The notes: a model not told the origin generated them from the sequence alone. 35,339 nt of DNA from Spirochaetota bacterium (GCA_031283155.1 JAITCI010000062.1:1-35339), one strand, 5' to 3'; positions 23,382 through 32,500 are shown, numbered from the stretch's first letter. A program made the numbers and translations.

Positions 23382-23885
23382 ATGAAAAAGTATCTGGTTA
23401 TTACCCTGGCTGTTTTGGCCGCCCTTGCCTGTGTCTCCTGCGAGGCCGCCGATGACGACGATTTCGATCCTGACTACGAGGGTTCCATCATATCGTTTAC
23501 TGTTACAAGCAATGTTTCAGGGGTTGCGCCGATGAGTTTTAGCTGGGGGCAGAATACCTCAAGCAAAGCCACTCAAGTCGGAAATACGCTTACGCTACAG
23601 GCAAGAAAGAATAACCGCGATGATTCCCCGAAAATTTCGATTGTGATAAATGGCTTGAATACGAACGCTTGGGTAAATACCTGGCCTGGCTGCACGATGA
23701 CGATCGATATTCCGGACGGCGATTCCACAGTAGGATATACCGGTACAGCAAATGTTGTTATAACTCAGCGCGGGGGCATTATGGGCGAGAAGACAGTCGG
23801 CACCTTTACTGGTTCTGTAACCCATGGCGATGAAACTCTCACTGTCGCAGCCGGCAAGATTAATCTGAAGTATTTCGAAAAGTAG
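23382..23885 (+). CDS. Small lipoprotein of unknown function
   Basis: ATG at 23382 after an AGAAGGA-like site gives 167 residues; the frame is open upstream to 23325 inside serA but that part is not coding. Signal peptide MKKYLVITLAVLAALACVSC with lipobox ACVSC, so Cys20 would be lipidated. A short acidic stretch (DDDDFDPDYE) follows. The rest is Thr/Asn/Gly-rich with alternating strands (SFTVTSNVSGVAPMSFSWG, GYTGTANVVITQRGG, VGTFTGSVTHGDETLTV), which suggests an immunoglobulin-like beta-sandwich. No family recognised. AT-richer than the genes before it. Last gene before a strong terminator. Confidence 0.8.
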   Translation: MKKYLVITLAVLAALACVSCEAADDDDFDPDYEGSIISFTVTSNVSGVAPMSFSWGQNTSSKATQVGNTLTLQARKNNRDDSPKISIVINGLNTNAWVNTWPGCTMTIDIPDGDSTVGYTGTANVVITQRGGIMGEKTVGTFTGSVTHGDETLTVAAGKINLKYFEK

Positions 23886-23915
23886 AAATATTCTGTTTTC
23901 GTCTTAAATGTGATG

Positions 23916-23953
23916 ACACCAAAGAGGGAGGCGCTGGCCTCCCTCTTTTGGTG
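23916..23953. terminator. Strong bidirectional terminator
   Basis: ACACCAAAGAGGGAGGC (23916-23932) pairs with GCCTCCCTCTTTTGGTGT (23937-23953 region) around GCTG. It closes the plus-strand operon and the convergent porin gene, whose stop lies at 23955-23957. Confidence 0.9.
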
Positions 23954-23954
23954 T

Positions 23955-25199
23955 TCAGAGGCTCAGATTAAACCCGCCCATGATTATCATGCCGGTATGA
24001 AAGTATTTTTCTGTATACGGTTGCGGAAAGATCGCGTCGGGCTGCCGGATAACGGCGCGCCGTGTTCCGAAGAACTGAAAGAACTGAAAACTCGCCGTCA
24101 ATTCAAATTGCGGCGCAAATTTATACGCTATCCCAAAGCCTTCGGTGAGCCGCGAGAGATCGCAGGAGTAGGTGAGTCCCTCGTCGGTGGTCGGCGTGGG
24201 CGCGAACTGTATTCCGCCGCGAATCGACAATCCTGCTGTCGCTTTGCCGTCAACCCCAACTGCAATATACACCGCGTCGGTATAGCCCGTTGGCGCGCTC
24301 CATGAAGCGCTTATTGATTCCGTAAGGCCGAAGCGCATATCCGTTAGTTTTGAATAAAAAGCGTAATTGAAATCGAGCGTGAAAGTGAGGGTATCGCTGG
24401 TGCGCAGCGCTGTTCCGAGTGTGATATAGAGCGGGAGTGTAAATTCGGTATTCCCGGTATATTGTGTTTGGACTCCCGCTTCCGTGAGGCTCATCCCGCC
24501 GTCCATGTGTATTTTCACGGGTGCTTTGAGCGTAAGACCCAGGGAGAGGGCTTCGCTGGCCTGGAATAACGCGCCCAGATTGCCGCCTGCCCCTGCAAAG
24601 CCTGAGAAATCATGGCTCTGTCTGCCCGGATTGCCGAAAAGGTTAAAGCCATTGTAAAAATATTTTCCATAATATCCGGAAACGGAAAGCCCAAGCGAGA
24701 AATTATCGGCAAGGCGGTACGCGAACGAGGCGCTTATTGCCGTGAGGCGCAGGGTTTGTTCGACGATATTCCGGGGGACTGCGTGTACGTAATTGTAGTG
24801 GTACTTATTGCTGCCATACGGGGTGTATACGCCCAGGCCAAACGCGGTTTTGCCGGAGCGGTATTTTGCAAAAACCTCGGGATTGATCACCTTTTCCGTG
24901 CTTCGGCTGATTGTGTCCGCTTCGAGCGGGGGACTGGCGTCGGCGGGCGGCGGATCCTTTGGACCATAGTACCATAAACTGGTGCGCGTATACATACCAT
25001 ACGCCTGGAGCGACAGCCCCTCGTTCTGAAAGGCGAGTCCGGCAGGATTATAAAATACGGCGGAGGCGTCGTCGGCGAGACCGGTAAAGGCTCTGCCCAT
25101 AATATTGGCTTTTGCGCCTATGTGGGTGTTGTCCAGCGCCGCCGCCATAACCGTGAAAGAGATACACAGGAGCGCGAAGGACGCAAAAATTCTTTTCAT
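23955..25199 (-). CDS. Outer-membrane porin of the FadL/OmpP1/TodX type
   Basis: 414 residues from the ATG at 25197-25199. Signal peptide MKRIFASFALLCISFTVMAA with cleavage near residue 21. Then the family mark GRAFTGLADDASAVFYNPAGLA (NPA motif) and a chain of amphipathic strands with aromatic girdles (GLSLQAYGMYTRTSLWYYG, LTFTLDFNYAFYSKL, FELTASFQFFQFFG). C-terminus GGFNLSL resembles a barrel-closing strand. Members carry fatty acids and other hydrophobic compounds across the outer membrane. The ATG is preceded by ATTGC and a run of 15 G (25205-25219), which takes the place of the ribosome-binding site, so expression probably varies with tract length. The lipoprotein gene upstream ends 50 bases before and is likely in the same transcript. 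Confidence 0.85.
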   Translation of the reverse strand: MKRIFASFALLCISFTVMAAALDNTHIGAKANIMGRAFTGLADDASAVFYNPAGLAFQNEGLSLQAYGMYTRTSLWYYGPKDPPPADASPPLEADTISRSTEKVINPEVFAKYRSGKTAFGLGVYTPYGSNKYHYNYVHAVPRNIVEQTLRLTAISASFAYRLADNFSLGLSVSGYYGKYFYNGFNLFGNPGRQSHDFSGFAGAGGNLGALFQASEALSLGLTLKAPVKIHMDGGMSLTEAGVQTQYTGNTEFTLPLYITLGTALRTSDTLTFTLDFNYAFYSKLTDMRFGLTESISASWSAPTGYTDAVYIAVGVDGKATAGLSIRGGIQFAPTPTTDEGLTYSCDLSRLTEGFGIAYKFAPQFELTASFQFFQFFGTRRAVIRQPDAIFPQPYTEKYFHTGMIIMGGFNLSL

Positions 25200-25204
25200 G
25201 CAAT

Positions 25205-25219
25205 CCCCCCCCCCCCCCC
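25205..25219 (-). repeat. 15-G homopolymer at the porin ribosome-binding site
   Basis: Fifteen C on the plus strand, so fifteen G in the porin mRNA, five bases before the ATG. No other ribosome-binding site is present. Length changes by slippage would alter the distance and strength of ribosome binding without changing the protein. Poly-G tracts upstream of outer-membrane protein genes are known phase-variation devices in Treponema pallidum. Confidence 0.9.
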
Positions 25220-25249
25220 TGCGTATCGCTGCCTTAAGCTCGGATCAAA

Positions 25250-26311
25250 TCAGCACCCGGGAACGAGATACGGTGCGATCTCATCCCACGTAAAGGGAAC
25301 GTCGTAAAACCCATCCGCATAAGGGCTTGCTTCATACGGGCCAAACCAGAAGTGTACTCCGCCCGGGGTAATTGTGCAGGCTGCGCTCTCCAGTGTGATT
25401 TCGTCCGGCCAGGAAGCGCCCTGCTCCCGCAGTTTGCCGCTTATGAGGGTAATGAGTTCATCCTGTTTGTCCGGGCGAAACATATCGTTCCGCGAGAGCT
25501 GCCGGGTACCTTTCTCTCCTCCTATGGCGAAGATTATGGATTTCATCCAGTGGTTGGGGTGCGCGCCACCCGTATATTCCGAACCCTGGAAAAGCACGGA
25601 CGCAAAATCCTGATCAAAACGAGTGATGGTGTACACGATTTCGAATTCATAGGCGGGGAGGTCGCTCTCGCTGCGGGCTTTGGCGGCTTCGAGAAATTCG
25701 GTCAGGGCTTTTCCCTGCGCGAGGGAAGCGCCGGCGGCGTTGATCGCGGTATTCAGCGCTTTGTCAGAGGTGGCGAATTCCGGCCAGGATACGGAGTATT
25801 GGTAGAGTTTCGCTTTTTCCTGCCGCAGGGTGCGTGATTTGGCGAAGAGTTCGGCGGAAAGGGGCGCAGTGTCGAGCGTGAACACGCCGGCGGAGGATGG
25901 ATAGAGTTTTGCTTTTTCCTGCCGCTCGGGCGGCGCGATCGTGAACACGCCGTTGGATCCGCGCAGGAGCGCGCGGGCGAAGCTGATCGAATGTCCATCC
26001 GGTATGCGCGCTTCTGTTTTTTTGTCATTTTCGAAGAGCGTGATATTCGCGGCGTCCTTGCCCTGAGTGGAATCCGCCGCAAAGAAAATTTCTGCGGCAC
26101 CCGGAATTTTTTGCGTCAGCAAAAGCAGTTGATAGCCTGTTTTCTCCGTCTTGAGGTCTATCAGATAAACCATCGAGTCAAGGGCAGCCGGACTCGCGGA
26201 ATAGTGCAGGCGATCCGTTTGCGCCGCCGACGAGCAGGCAGTAAACGGGATAAGCGCGATGAGTATAAGCAGCATCGCGGCGGAAAAAAATGCGGGTTTT
26301 TGTTTGTGCAT
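25250..26311 (-). CDS. Lipoprotein with DUF3298-like (RsiV-like) C-terminal domain
   Basis: I chose the ATG at 26309-26311, preceded by GGAGG (26322-26326 on the plus strand as CCTCC); the open frame runs on into the MITE-like element and is not coding there. 353 residues, signal peptide with lipobox PFTAC at about residue 26. The C-terminal part has FQGSEYTGGAHPNHWMKS, then LSRNDMFRP, and FWFGPYEASPYADGFYDVPF, the pattern of DUF3298 in RsiV-type proteins, some of which bind lysozyme. No ECF sigma factor gene is adjacent and the protein is lipid-anchored, so an anti-sigma role is doubtful. The middle contains a duplicated stretch: RQEKAKLY occurs twice, each after GVFT, from a repeat about 100 bases apart in the DNA. 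Confidence 0.72.
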   Translation of the reverse strand: MHKQKPAFFSAAMLLILIALIPFTACSSAAQTDRLHYSASPAALDSMVYLIDLKTEKTGYQLLLLTQKIPGAAEIFFAADSTQGKDAANITLFENDKKTEARIPDGHSISFARALLRGSNGVFTIAPPERQEKAKLYPSSAGVFTLDTAPLSAELFAKSRTLRQEKAKLYQYSVSWPEFATSDKALNTAINAAGASLAQGKALTEFLEAAKARSESDLPAYEFEIVYTITRFDQDFASVLFQGSEYTGGAHPNHWMKSIIFAIGGEKGTRQLSRNDMFRPDKQDELITLISGKLREQGASWPDEITLESAACTITPGGVHFWFGPYEASPYADGFYDVPFTWDEIAPYLVPGC

Positions 26312-26365
26312 ATTGGTGTAACCTCCAGGTGGTAAATAAGATACCCTAAATATACGCATTGCACC

Positions 26366-26710
26366 AGGGCGTGTCCCTAAAGTATCACTTGGCAATATTT
26401 TTGTCACTGTTTATGCCTTTACCTCTTTACAGGGGGCAAAGGTACGAGGCGTATTTTCTGTCATTGCGAGGCGTAGCCGATACTGTAGCGCCCGTTGGGC
26501 GCGACTGTAGGGAATGATTTTAACGTTGCTATCGCAACGAACAGTATCGTCGCGGCGCGAAGCGTGCAAGGCAAGCGACGCCTACAATTTTCATTTCAGT
26601 CACGCCCGTAGGGCGTTAGCAATCCATGTTGTAAAATGTCATAGTGGATTGCTTCGGGAAGTTTCACTTCCCTCGCAATGACGGGGAAAAACACTTTAGA
26701 GACACGCCCT
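26366..26710. mobile_element. MITE-like element of about 345 bp with 18-bp terminal inverted repeats
   Basis: AGGGCGTGTCCCTAAAGT (26366-26383) and ACTTTAGAGACACGCCCT (26693-26710) are inverted with one mismatch. There is no open reading frame of note inside. Nested in it are a CATTGCGAGG/CCTCGCAATG pair (26459-26682) and several smaller palindromes (GCGCCCGTTGGGCGC, CGCCCGTAGGGCG, GTTGCTATCGCAAC). The right edge is shared with the repeat at 8237-8265. No transposase gene is in the window, so any movement would need one elsewhere. No clear target duplication is visible. Confidence 0.7.
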
Positions 26711-27983
26711 AGATAACCGTGCCGTCGGGCAGGATCGCGTTTTTATGCACGATCACGATACCATCCACAATGTTGTAGGTGGGTCCGGAAAATTCCTTCG
26801 TGCCCTTCTCGTTCAGGATGCGGCAGTTTTTCCCGATACGCGCGTTCTTGTCGATGATCGCGTTTTTGATGATCGTGTTATCGCCGATGCCGATGTCGAG
26901 AATCTGGTGCTTACGGTTATAGTTTTTGTGTTCCGGCAGTTCGTACCAGTCGGCACCCATAACCACCGAACCCTCGATGGTGACATTTTTCCCGATGATG
27001 CTGCGCACACCGATCACCGACTTTTTGATCTTGTTGCCCTTTTCGATGATGATGCCGTCGCTTAAGAGGGTTTCTTCCGCGTGGCAGTCGCTCACACGGG
27101 AACCCGGAAGGAAGCGCGAGTTGGTATAGACCTTGCTCTCGTAAAAATTGAATGATGGATTGTCCGAGGCAAAATCGATGTTCGCCTTGATAAAGGATTC
27201 AATCGTTCCGACGTCCTCCCAATAGCCGTCAAAGAGAAAGCCGCCGACGTTCATCTGCTTGATGGCCATAGGGATGAGATCCTTGCCGAAGTCGGGCTTG
27301 TCGTTGTCGAGGATCTTGATGAGGGCTTCGCGGCTGAAGAGGTAGATGCCCATGGACGCGAGGTATTCCTTTTGGGGGTTAATCGTGGGGAAATATTGTT
27401 TCACGAGATTGATATTTGCATATCCCGCGCGGGCAGCAGCGTCTTTCGGCTTTTCGATAAAATCGGTTACGCGGTAGCCGTCGAGCTTCATGATCCCAAA
27501 ACCGGCGGTTTCCTTTTCAACAACGGGAATGACCGCGAGCGTCATGTCGCAGCCGTTTTTAACATGAAAATCCATCATCGTGCGGTAATCCATGGTATAG
27601 ATCTGGTCGCCGCTTAATATGAATACGTGTTCCATTTGCGGGAAGGAAAGCAGGTGTTTCAGGTTTTTGCGCACCGCGTCCGCCGTTCCCTGGTACCAAT
27701 CGCTCGATTCATTGGACTGTTCGGCGGCGAGAATATCAATAAACCCCTCATGGAAGTTATCGAAACGGTAGGCCTGGTTTATATGCTTGTTCAGCGAAGC
27801 GGAGTTGAATTGCGTGACGATATAAATGCAGTTTATGGCGGAATTGAGGCAGTTGCTGACGGGTATATCTATCAGGCGGTATTTTCCGCCTATCGGTACG
27901 GCCGGTTTTGAGCGATCCTTCGTAAGCGGATAGAGGCGCGTTCCCTTGCCTCCGCCGAGAATCAAGGCCATGGTTTCAAACAT
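26709..27983 (-). CDS. glgC: Glucose-1-phosphate adenylyltransferase (ADP-glucose pyrophosphorylase)
   Basis: Makes ADP-glucose for glycogen synthesis. 424 residues from the ATG at 27981-27983, with a perfect AAGGAGG upstream on the minus strand. Nucleotide-binding motif LILGGGKGTRLYPLTKDRSK at residues 8-27, substrate loops WYQGTADAVRKNL, FILSGDQIYTMDY and FGIMKLDGYRVTDFIEKPK, then the C-terminal left-handed beta helix with hexapeptide repeats (IGVRSIIGKNVTIEGSVVMG, IIKNAIIDKNARIGKNC). The last codons are GGC ACG GTT ATC TAG, and the TAG lies on the edge of the neighbouring MITE-like element. It has its own promoter upstream and is transcribed away from the ThiS-like gene. Confidence 0.95.
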   Translation of the reverse strand: MFETMALILGGGKGTRLYPLTKDRSKPAVPIGGKYRLIDIPVSNCLNSAINCIYIVTQFNSASLNKHINQAYRFDNFHEGFIDILAAEQSNESSDWYQGTADAVRKNLKHLLSFPQMEHVFILSGDQIYTMDYRTMMDFHVKNGCDMTLAVIPVVEKETAGFGIMKLDGYRVTDFIEKPKDAAARAGYANINLVKQYFPTINPQKEYLASMGIYLFSREALIKILDNDKPDFGKDLIPMAIKQMNVGGFLFDGYWEDVGTIESFIKANIDFASDNPSFNFYESKVYTNSRFLPGSRVSDCHAEETLLSDGIIIEKGNKIKKSVIGVRSIIGKNVTIEGSVVMGADWYELPEHKNYNRKHQILDIGIGDNTIIKNAIIDKNARIGKNCRILNEKGTKEFSGPTYNIVDGIVIVHKNAILPDGTVI

Positions 27984-28011
27984 AAAGACCTCCTTGGGTA
28001 TGGGTAAGGGC

Positions 28012-28040
28012 AGTATAGCACGATAAGGCTGCGCCGTGAA
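28012..28040 (-). promoter_or_regulatory. Candidate promoter of glgC
   Basis: On the minus strand TTCACG (28035-28040) and TATACT (28012-28017) are 17 bases apart; the -10 box matches five of six. Transcription would start about 20 bases before the AAGGAGG ribosome-binding site. Confidence 0.5.
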
Positions 28041-28119
28041 GCCGGAAAAATAGCCTGGTATAGCGGGGACAATGCCGTGTATACTTTTATCGTATTATTT
28101 AAGGGTGCGGGAGACATCT

Positions 28120-28356
28120 ATGCAGATTCAGGTTGAATTTTCCGGTCCCATCCAGCGCGGGAATTGGGCGCAAAAAGAAACCATTCCGGCGAATGATGGC
28201 AGCACTCTGGGAGAATTTCTTGTGGGGATCGGGTATCCGCCCGAGCAGCATACGCATATCCTGGTCGCCCATAATGGACGGGTCACGCGCGATTCCGATA
28301 CCGTGCTGCGGGATGGCGATGCCCTTCAGCTTTCGGTACTGCTCGGCGGAGGTTAG
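28120..28356 (+). CDS. ThiS/MoaD-like ubiquitin-fold sulfur carrier
   Basis: ATG at 28120 with GCGGGAG (28107-28113) gives 78 residues; the in-frame extension to 28072 has no ribosome-binding site. Sequence pattern is that of the beta-grasp carriers: TLGEFLVGIGYPPEQHTHILVAHNGRVTRDSDTVLRDGDALQLSVLLGGG, quoted here in parts as TLGEFLVGIGYPP, ILVAHNGRV, LRDGDALQLSVLLGGG. The C-terminal Gly-Gly(-Gly) is the site that would be adenylated and carry sulfur. No ThiF/MoeB, thiamine or molybdopterin gene is near, so the partner is unknown. Its TAG stop is part of the first hairpin of the downstream leader. It lies 74 bases upstream of the BMP lipoprotein gene, on the same strand. Confidence 0.8.
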   Translation: MQIQVEFSGPIQRGNWAQKETIPANDGSTLGEFLVGIGYPPEQHTHILVAHNGRVTRDSDTVLRDGDALQLSVLLGGG

Positions 28357-28394
28357 AACAGGATGTTCTACCCCGAGCAGCGACAGGATGTCGC
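28354..28394 (+). promoter_or_regulatory. Tandem GGA-loop hairpins in front of the signalling operon
   Basis: TAGAAC-AGGAT-GTTCTA (28354-28370, the first three bases being the stop codon of the ThiS-like gene) and GCGAC-AGGAT-GTCGC (28380-28394). Both have perfect stems closed by AC/GT and a pentaloop AGGAT. Paired GGA hairpins of this type are the usual platform for a CsrA/RsmA dimer. The ribosome-binding site AGGAGGAA and the TTG start follow at 28419-28433. A related module is found at 35157-35244. Confidence 0.5.
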
Positions 28395-28430
28395 GCGTTT
28401 TTGCGAGGGGCAAACGGCAGGAGGAATAAT

Positions 28431-29552
28431 TTGAAACGTTCGCTGGTTTGTTGCGTCATTTTTTTTGTGTTTGCGCTTTCTGCGTGCAAGGAAGCGGGCT
28501 GGAAACCCGGAATACCCCTGGCGAAAGGGAAGCTTAAAATAGGGGTAATGTATTCCACCGATCCCTTCAGACAAAATTCCGGTCTCCCATACGCACATGG
28601 CTTGGGTGTTCTGGAGATGCAAAAAACCCTCGGGCTGCGTGATGATCAGATTCTGAACAGGGCCGACGTGAATGATATGGACCCCCTTAGCGTTGAGAGC
28701 GTTATACGGGATTTTATTGCCCAGGGAGTCAATCTTATCTTTGCCGCGAGCTGGGGGTATATGGATACCTGCGAGAAGCTGGCGCAGGAATTCCCATCGG
28801 TTATTTTTGCGCACGCAACAGGCTACAAATACAACGATTCCAATTTTACCACTTATTTTGGGAGGGTGTATCAGGCGCGTTACCTTTCCGGGGTTATTGC
28901 CGGCATGAAAACAAAAACCGGCAGAATCGGATACGTGGCTGCCATGGGGAAGCAAAACAGTCAGGTCGCGAGCGGCCTGAACGCTTTTGCTCTGGGTGTA
29001 GAGAGAGTGAACCCGGAAGCGCGGGTATACGTCAAAGTAACCTATAGCTGGTTCGACTCAATGGGAGAAGTCGCCGCAGTCCGCGCGCTTATCGGGGCAG
29101 GCTGCGATATTATCACGCAGCACTGTAATTCGGCCATTCCCCAGATTGAGGCGGAAAAAGCCGGGGTTTTCGGGATTGGGTATAACAACGATATGTATGA
29201 CGCCGCTCCCAATGCGGTTCTGACTTCAGTCGTCTGGAATTGGGAAGTGTATTGTACCGCTCTGGTACAAAGCATCATCGACGGGAGTTTTACAACGCAG
29301 CCCTATTTTGGTTCCCTGAAAGACGGACTCGTAGGGCTTGCTCCCCTGAACAAAAATTTCCCCTGGGAAGCGCGAACCCTTCGCGCATTGGAAGAGGAAC
29401 GGCAGCGGATTGAATCCGGTGAGTTTGATGTATTCGATGGAATTCTGGAAACCAACGACGGCAAGCGGATTGGGAAAGCAGGCGAGAGTCTTTCTGATGA
29501 TGAGATCAAGGGCGGTATCAACTGGTATTACCGTACGGTCATAGAACTCTGA
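28431..29552 (+). CDS. BMP family (PnrA/TmpC-like) substrate-binding lipoprotein 1
   Basis: TTG at 28431 follows GGAGGAATAA closely, giving 373 residues starting MKRSLVCCVIFFVFALSACK with lipobox LSAC (Cys19). The mature protein has the two-lobed binding fold of the BMP/Med/PnrA family: KIGVMYSTDPF, the stretch DFIAQGVNLIFAASWGYMD, ARYLSGVIAGMKTKTGRIGYV, NAFALGVERVNPEARVYV, GCDIITQHC, and the C-terminal INWYYRTVIEL. Family members bind nucleosides, sugars or other small molecules, often for ABC importers; no importer genes are here. A sensor kinase follows after 44 bases, so delivery of a ligand signal to the kinase is a reasonable inference. A paralogue, roughly 60% identical by eye, is at 34040-35158. 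Confidence 0.88.
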   Translation: MKRSLVCCVIFFVFALSACKEAGWKPGIPLAKGKLKIGVMYSTDPFRQNSGLPYAHGLGVLEMQKTLGLRDDQILNRADVNDMDPLSVESVIRDFIAQGVNLIFAASWGYMDTCEKLAQEFPSVIFAHATGYKYNDSNFTTYFGRVYQARYLSGVIAGMKTKTGRIGYVAAMGKQNSQVASGLNAFALGVERVNPEARVYVKVTYSWFDSMGEVAAVRALIGAGCDIITQHCNSAIPQIEAEKAGVFGIGYNNDMYDAAPNAVLTSVVWNWEVYCTALVQSIIDGSFTTQPYFGSLKDGLVGLAPLNKNFPWEARTLRALEEERQRIESGEFDVFDGILETNDGKRIGKAGESLSDDEIKGGINWYYRTVIEL

Positions 29553-29596
29553 AGGCTGTGTTTTGAAATCAGCGGAGCATTATTGAGAGCCGGAAT

Positions 29597-32500
29597 ATGA
29601 AAAAGGTTATCAGGATTACGGTGCTGTTGCGGAGTTACCGCGAATTTATTTTTGTATTTGTGTCTTTCGCGGTGATGGCGCTGGCGGCATATTTTTCCAT
29701 CGGGCGTATTCTGCAGGATCGTCTTTTGGACAGGGTAGATGAAATGATCATATCTACCGAGGCGAATATCAAAATCGGGCTCATGGATGCGGAAGCCACC
29801 CTTCTCGATACCTACGACGCCGTGCGCGAAATGCTGGCGAGAAACGCATCCAAACCGGAGATACTCAGTTACCTGAAAAATACTACCGACTGGATGCTCA
29901 GGCGAAAGCAGGCGCTGCTGAGTTATGTTGGTATTTTCGCGTTTATACATGGAGAGTTTTATGACAGCGTTGATCTGAACCCCGGTGCCGATTATATCCC
30001 CCAGAGGCGTCCATGGTATCAGGCGGCAATACGAAGCAATAATTCTGTTGTCTACACCGCGCCCTACAGCGATCCCCGATCAAACGAACCCATTTTTTCT
30101 GTGGTCAGGAACATCGAATTCAACGGGGAGATCATAGGAATACTTGTCTTAAACGCCGGTCTTTACACCACCCGGTATTCACGAGCCTCCATGCCGCCGG
30201 ATTCCGCAGATCCGCAGAACGAAGAGGCCTCGGGCGATTCATGGCTTGGCAGCTATGTGACTTCCCTTATCAGGTCGTATGACGGGTACGGTATGCTTCT
30301 TGACCAGAACCTGGAAGTTATGGCGCATCCGAAACGCGGATATATCAGGCGGCAGCTCCGGGAATTAGGCAGCGGCTATACGCAAATAGCCCAGACCCTG
30401 CGCAGTACCGGCGAGGTATCCGCCAGACGGGCGCAGGATAACGATGGTAATTCCATAACCGTTTTTTTTAAAAGGATATTTAACGGCTGGTATGTGGGAC
30501 GTGTTGTCTCTTCATCCCAGTTTTCCAGGGACGTTAATACCACAGGCCTGATTCTTGGCGCGCTGGGTATCTTCTTCTCCCTCGTTCTTTGTTACTTCCT
30601 CCTGCGCCTCTATGCGGCAAGACTGCGCTCTGAAGAAAAAAATGAATCCAAATCCTCATTTCTGGCCAGGATGAGCCATGAGATCCGTACTCCAATGAAC
30701 GCCATTTTTGGTATGTCGGAGCTTCTTCTCCGCGAGGATCTCCCGGAAAAATCCTGTGGATACGCGCAGGATATTAAACGGGCGGCTATAAACCTTCTTT
30801 CCATTATTAACGATATTCTCGATTTTTCGAAAATCGAGGCGGGCAGGCTGGAGATCAACCCTGTCAAATACCTTTTTGTTTCGCTGATCAATGACACGGT
30901 AAATATCATCCGTATGCGGATCGCGGAAAAACCCATCCGGTTTTTTACAAATATTGACGGAAATATCCCAAACTCCCTCATCGGCGACGAGGTTCGGCTG
31001 CGGCAGATCCTCTATAACCTTCTGTCCAATGCGGTAAAATATACGGAACGCGGACATATAGGTTTAATCATCACCATAGAAAAGCGCGATGAAAAACATA
31101 TCTGGCTCAGAATGGATGTGGTTGACACAGGTATCGGCATCTCTCAGGAGGCTCAGGAGAAACTCTTTCAGGATTTTTACCGCGTCAACACAAAAAGAAA
31201 CCGCAATATCGAGGGTACGGGACTCGGACTCGCCATTACGAAGCATCTGTGCGCGGCAATGGGCGGGGACGTGATTATTGCAAGCGAGCCCGGCGCCGGA
31301 AGCACCTTTACCGCGATTGTTTGTCAGGAATTCGAGGCGGGTGCCCCCTTTGCGTTTATAGAAGAGCCGGAACAAAAAAAGGTGCTGATGTATGAAGGCC
31401 GGAAGATATACGCGCAGTCCATGCGCTGGACCCTGGAAAATCTGAAGGTTCCGTATTTTCATGTAACAGATCAGGATGCTTTCTCGAAAGCTCTTCTGCG
31501 CGAGAAATGGTTTTATGTGTTTGCCGATTACGATCTCTATAAATTTGTCAAGACGTCCCTCTATCGTCCCGGCGAGGCATTTCCCGGCGGGGAGAAGCCG
31601 TCCCTGGCTTTGCTGGTAGAGTCTCCGGGCGAGACCCGTATTATGAACGTGCGTTTTGTAAGTCTCGCGATGCAGGCGCTCTCTGTCGCCAATATCCTGA
31701 ACGGCAGAGCCGGCGACCGTGATTTTCATGAAGACATACGGGAAGACAACACGATTCGGTATTCTTTCCCTTCGGCGCGGCTTCTTGTGGTAGACGACAT
31801 GATTACGAATCTCCGCGTGGCTGAAGGTCTTCTTGCGCCTTACCGCGCGGTCGTGGATCTGTGCGAGAGCGGCGTTGAAGCCATTGAATTTGTAAAATGC
31901 CGCGAATACGATATTGTGTTCATGGATCATATGATGCCCGGCATGGATGGTATCGAAGCCGTCGCCGCCATCCGGGCATTGGAAGGGGATGAGTCTTCAC
32001 CGGATCGGTTCAGAATTCTCCCGATAGTCGCGTTAACGGCCAATGCCATTGTAGGTATGCGCGAGGTTTTTCTCGAAAATGGTTTTAACGACTTTCTTGC
32101 CAAACCCATGGAACTCTCCAAACTGGACGAAATACTTGTTCGCTGGATACCGAAAGAAAAAAGAATACAAGAGACGAGAATCGAAGAACCGGAGAAAAAT
32201 ATGGCAAAAGAACTCCCGCCCATCCAGGGCATTGATCTCAAGCAGGGGATCGCGCGAACAAGCGGTACGCTTGCCGGTTACAGAAAGGTTCTCAGCATCT
32301 TCTGTAAGGAGTCGGATAAGCGGCTTGCGTATTTCAGGGATACGCCGCTTACAACTGAATCCCTGTCGTCGTACACCATTCACATTCATGCGCTCAAGAG
32401 CGCGATGGCAAGCATCGGGGCGCTGGAATTATCATCGGAAGCGGCCCGGCTTGAGGCGGCGGGCATGACCGGGGAACTGACCACTGTTCAAAAAGGACTC

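Noticed and set aside
26366-26710. Possible gene-carrying insertion sequence
   Set aside because: Inverted ends are present but no transposase reading frame lies between them, so it is listed only as MITE-like.
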